From: Nakaseomyces glabratus | Taxonomy: Eukaryota > Ascomycota > Saccharomycetes > Saccharomycetales > Saccharomycetaceae | Direction of reading: 5' to 3' | DNA length: 64,000 nucleotides | NCBI RefSeq assembly: GCF_010111755.1 | Contig: NC_088960.1 | Coordinates: forward strand, 124,001 to 188,000 | Shown here: in pieces, positions 62,474 to 64,000 of the stretch | Position numbering within the stretch: position 1 is the first letter of the stretch | How the letters are laid out: each line of letters starts with the position of its first letter | Notes under the pieces: generated by a model | The model's database searches: none | Told to the model about the DNA's origin: nothing | Seen by the model: the letters and a program-made list of their open reading frames with translations, nothing else | Position numbers and translations under genes: made by a program

Positions 62474-64000
62474 CTTCACCTGGGGTGGAACCAGATCCTG
62501 AACCAGTGCCCGAACCAGAGCCAGAGCCTTCACCTGGGGTGGAACCAGATCCTGAACCAGTGCCCGAACCAGAGCCAGAGCCTTCACCTGGGGTGGAACC
62601 ACTGCCTGAACCAGAGCCAGAGCCAGAGCCAGAGCCTTCACCTGGGGTGGAACCACTGCCTGAACCAGAGCCAGAGCCAGAGCCACCTTCAGAACCGGAT
62701 CCAGAACCGGAACCAGATCCTGAACCAGTGCCCGAACCAGAGCCAGAGCCTTCACCTGGGGTGGAACCACTGCCTGAACCAGAGCCAGAGCCAGAGCCTT
62801 CACCTGGGGTGGAACCAGATCCTGAACCAGTGCCCGAACCAGAGCCAGAGCCTTCACCTGGGGTGGAACCACTGCCTGAACCAGTGCCCGAACCAGAGCC
62901 AGAGCCAGAGCCTTCACCTGGGGTGGAACCACTGCCTGAACCAGAGCCAGAGCCAGAGCCACCTTCAGAACCGGATCCAGAACCGGAACCAGATCCTGAA
63001 CCAGTGCCCGAACCAGAGCCAGAGCCTTCACCTGGGGTGGAACCACTGCCTGAACCAGAGCCAGAGCCAGAGCCTTCACCTGGGGTGGAACCACTGCCTG
63101 AACCAGAGCCAGAGCCAGAGCCACCTTCAGAACCGGATCCAGAACCGGAACCAGATCCTGAACCAGTGCCCGAACCAGAGCCAGAGCCTTCACCTGGGGT
63201 GGAACCACTGCCTGAACCAGAGCCAAAGCCAGAGCCTTCACCTGGGGTGGAACCACTGCCTGAACCAGAGCCAGAGCCAGAGCCACCTTCAGAACCGGAT
63301 CCAGAACCGGAACCAGATCCTGAACCAGTGCCCGAACCAGAGCCAGAGCCTTCACCTGGGGTGGAACCAGATCCTGAACCAGTGCCCGAACCAGAGCCAG
63401 AGCCAGAGCCTTCACCTGGGGTGGAACCACTGCCTGAACCAGAGCCAGAGCCAGAGCCACCTTCAGAACCGGATCCAGAACCGGAACCAGATCCTGAACC
63501 AGTGCCCGAACCAGAGCCAGAGCCTTCACCTGGGGTGGAACCAGATCCTGAACCAGTGCCCGAACCAGAGCCAGAGCCTTCACCTGGGGTGGAACCACTG
63601 CCTGAACCAGAGCCAGAGCCAGAGCCTTCACCTGGGGTGGAACCAGAACCGGAACCAGATCCTGAACCAGTGCCCGAACCAGAGCCAGAGCCAGAGCCAG
63701 AGCCTTCACCTGGGGTGGAACCAGATCCTGAACCAGTGCCCGAACCAGAGCCAGAGCCAGAGCCTTCACCTGGGGTGGAACCACTGCCTGAACCAGAGCC
63801 CGAACCAGAGCCAGAGCCAGAGCCTTCACCTGGGGTGGAACCACTGCCTGAACCAGAGCCAGAGCCAGAGCCACCTTCAGAACCGGATCCAGAACCGGAA
63901 CCAGATCCTGAACCAGTGCCCGAACCAGAGCCAGAGCCTTCACCTGGGGTGGAACCACTGCCTGAACCAGAGCCAGAGCCAGAGCCTTCACCTGGGGTGG
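57570..64000 (-). CDS. Giant GPI adhesin-like protein with SHITT and Gly-Ser/TPGEG repeats (3' part)
   Basis: At least 2142 codons; the 5' end, and hence the signal peptide and ligand domain, lie beyond the right edge. Reading N to C in the true frame (first full codon at 63998): more than 1400 residues of (SG)n interrupted by about 58 TPGEG motifs and GSEGG blocks. Three copies follow of a unit with [20 protein letters not shown] and [20 protein letters not shown] (periods 243 and 276 bp). Then come a Thr-rich stretch, a Ser tract with Met every eighth residue, three further SHITT units ([17 protein letters not shown]), a Pro/Ala/Ser stalk and a GPI signal ([14 protein letters not shown]). 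SHITT is a known C. glabrata megasatellite motif. The frame has no start codon upstream of 59468 within the window, and a different frame is also open, so automated calls here are likely wrong. Confidence 0.88.
58508..58665 (-). repeat. 24-bp coding repeat: Ser tract with periodic Met
   Basis: About six copies of the 24-bp unit GAAGAAGATGAGGACATGCT+AGAT (+ strand), encoding [12 protein letters not shown] units in adhesin 2. Confidence 0.88.
58900..59700 (-). repeat. SHITT-containing long coding repeats
   Basis: Three copies. The anchor CAAAATGACAG recurs at 58947, 59190 and 59466 (243 and 276 bp apart, both multiples of 3). The length difference comes from one extra [11 protein letters not shown] block. 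Confidence 0.9.
59700..64000 (-). repeat. Gly-Ser/TPGEG higher-order repeat array (open-ended)
   Basis: Built from two modules: a short one (TPGEG plus four to eight SG pairs) and a long one adding GTGSGSGSG...GSEGG with an internal GGATCC. By eye I count 58 TPGEG motifs and about 18 long modules. Variation is almost nil: two synonymous changes (61438, 61563) and one Ser-to-Phe (63224) stand out. Confidence 0.92.

Noticed and set aside
59465..63991. Minus-strand 1508-residue frame of [14 protein letters not shown] repeats as a protein
   Set aside because: It is an out-of-frame reading of the Gly-Ser/TPGEG array. The in-frame reading joins seamlessly to SHITT units and a GPI signal, has typical adhesin composition, and is free of stops.

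Overview
This is nuclear DNA of a budding yeast of the family Saccharomycetaceae, most likely the post-whole-genome-duplication Nakaseomyces clade and quite possibly Candida (Nakaseomyces) glabrata. Evidence seen: compact, mostly intronless genes; gene order strongly colinear with the S. cerevisiae YMR098C-YMR075W segment; yeast-type tRNA genes, including an intron-containing tRNA-Leu(UAG); a CTF13 gene, which implies point centromeres; a Hyphal_reg_CWP adhesin domain; and the SHITT motif known from C. glabrata megasatellites. The species call is inference, since no database could be searched.

Layout. 1-5.1 kb: the 5' end of VPS53, tRNA-Met, CMS1 and ABF1. 5.8-38.2 kb: a conserved block in the reverse orientation to S. 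cerevisiae: ATP25, MTG1, CTF13, UTP15, AIP1, NPL6/RSC7, YMR090W, YTA12, VBA1, YMR087W, SEG1, ADH3, then (after CWP1 and OTU2, which lie elsewhere in S. cerevisiae) PDS5 and RCO1. 38.9-44.1 kb: tRNA-Val, then 5.2 kb without a credible gene but with many G/C homopolymer runs, microsatellites and a nested inverted-repeat cluster. 44.1-49.0 kb: a second conserved block: a polyQ C2H2 factor of the Cmr3/Ypr015c type, tRNA-Leu, the YPR011C APS/PAPS carrier and YPR010C-A. 49.6-64.0 kb: an adhesin region. It holds two identical tRNA-Lys(CUU) genes in direct orientation, a Hyphal_reg_CWP adhesin with a 15-bp coding minisatellite between them, four 273-bp non-coding tandem repeats, and the 3' part of a giant second adhesin. 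That adhesin has more than 4 kb of Gly-Ser/TPGEG repeats, running off the right edge.

Functional themes. Ribosome biogenesis and translation genes (CMS1, UTP15, MTG1, OTU2) carry PAC motifs (GCGATGAGCT), with RRPE elements at CMS1 and UTP15. Mitochondrial genes are frequent (ATP25, MTG1, YTA12, ADH3, YPR011C, YPR010C-A). Chromatin and chromosome factors include ABF1, NPL6, CTF13, PDS5 (with an MCB box) and RCO1. The cell-wall set is CWP1 plus the two adhesins. The right-hand 15 kb is the most unusual part. The Gly-Ser adhesin is easily misannotated, because a neighbouring frame is also open for 4.5 kb while the true frame contains no start codon in the repeat tract.
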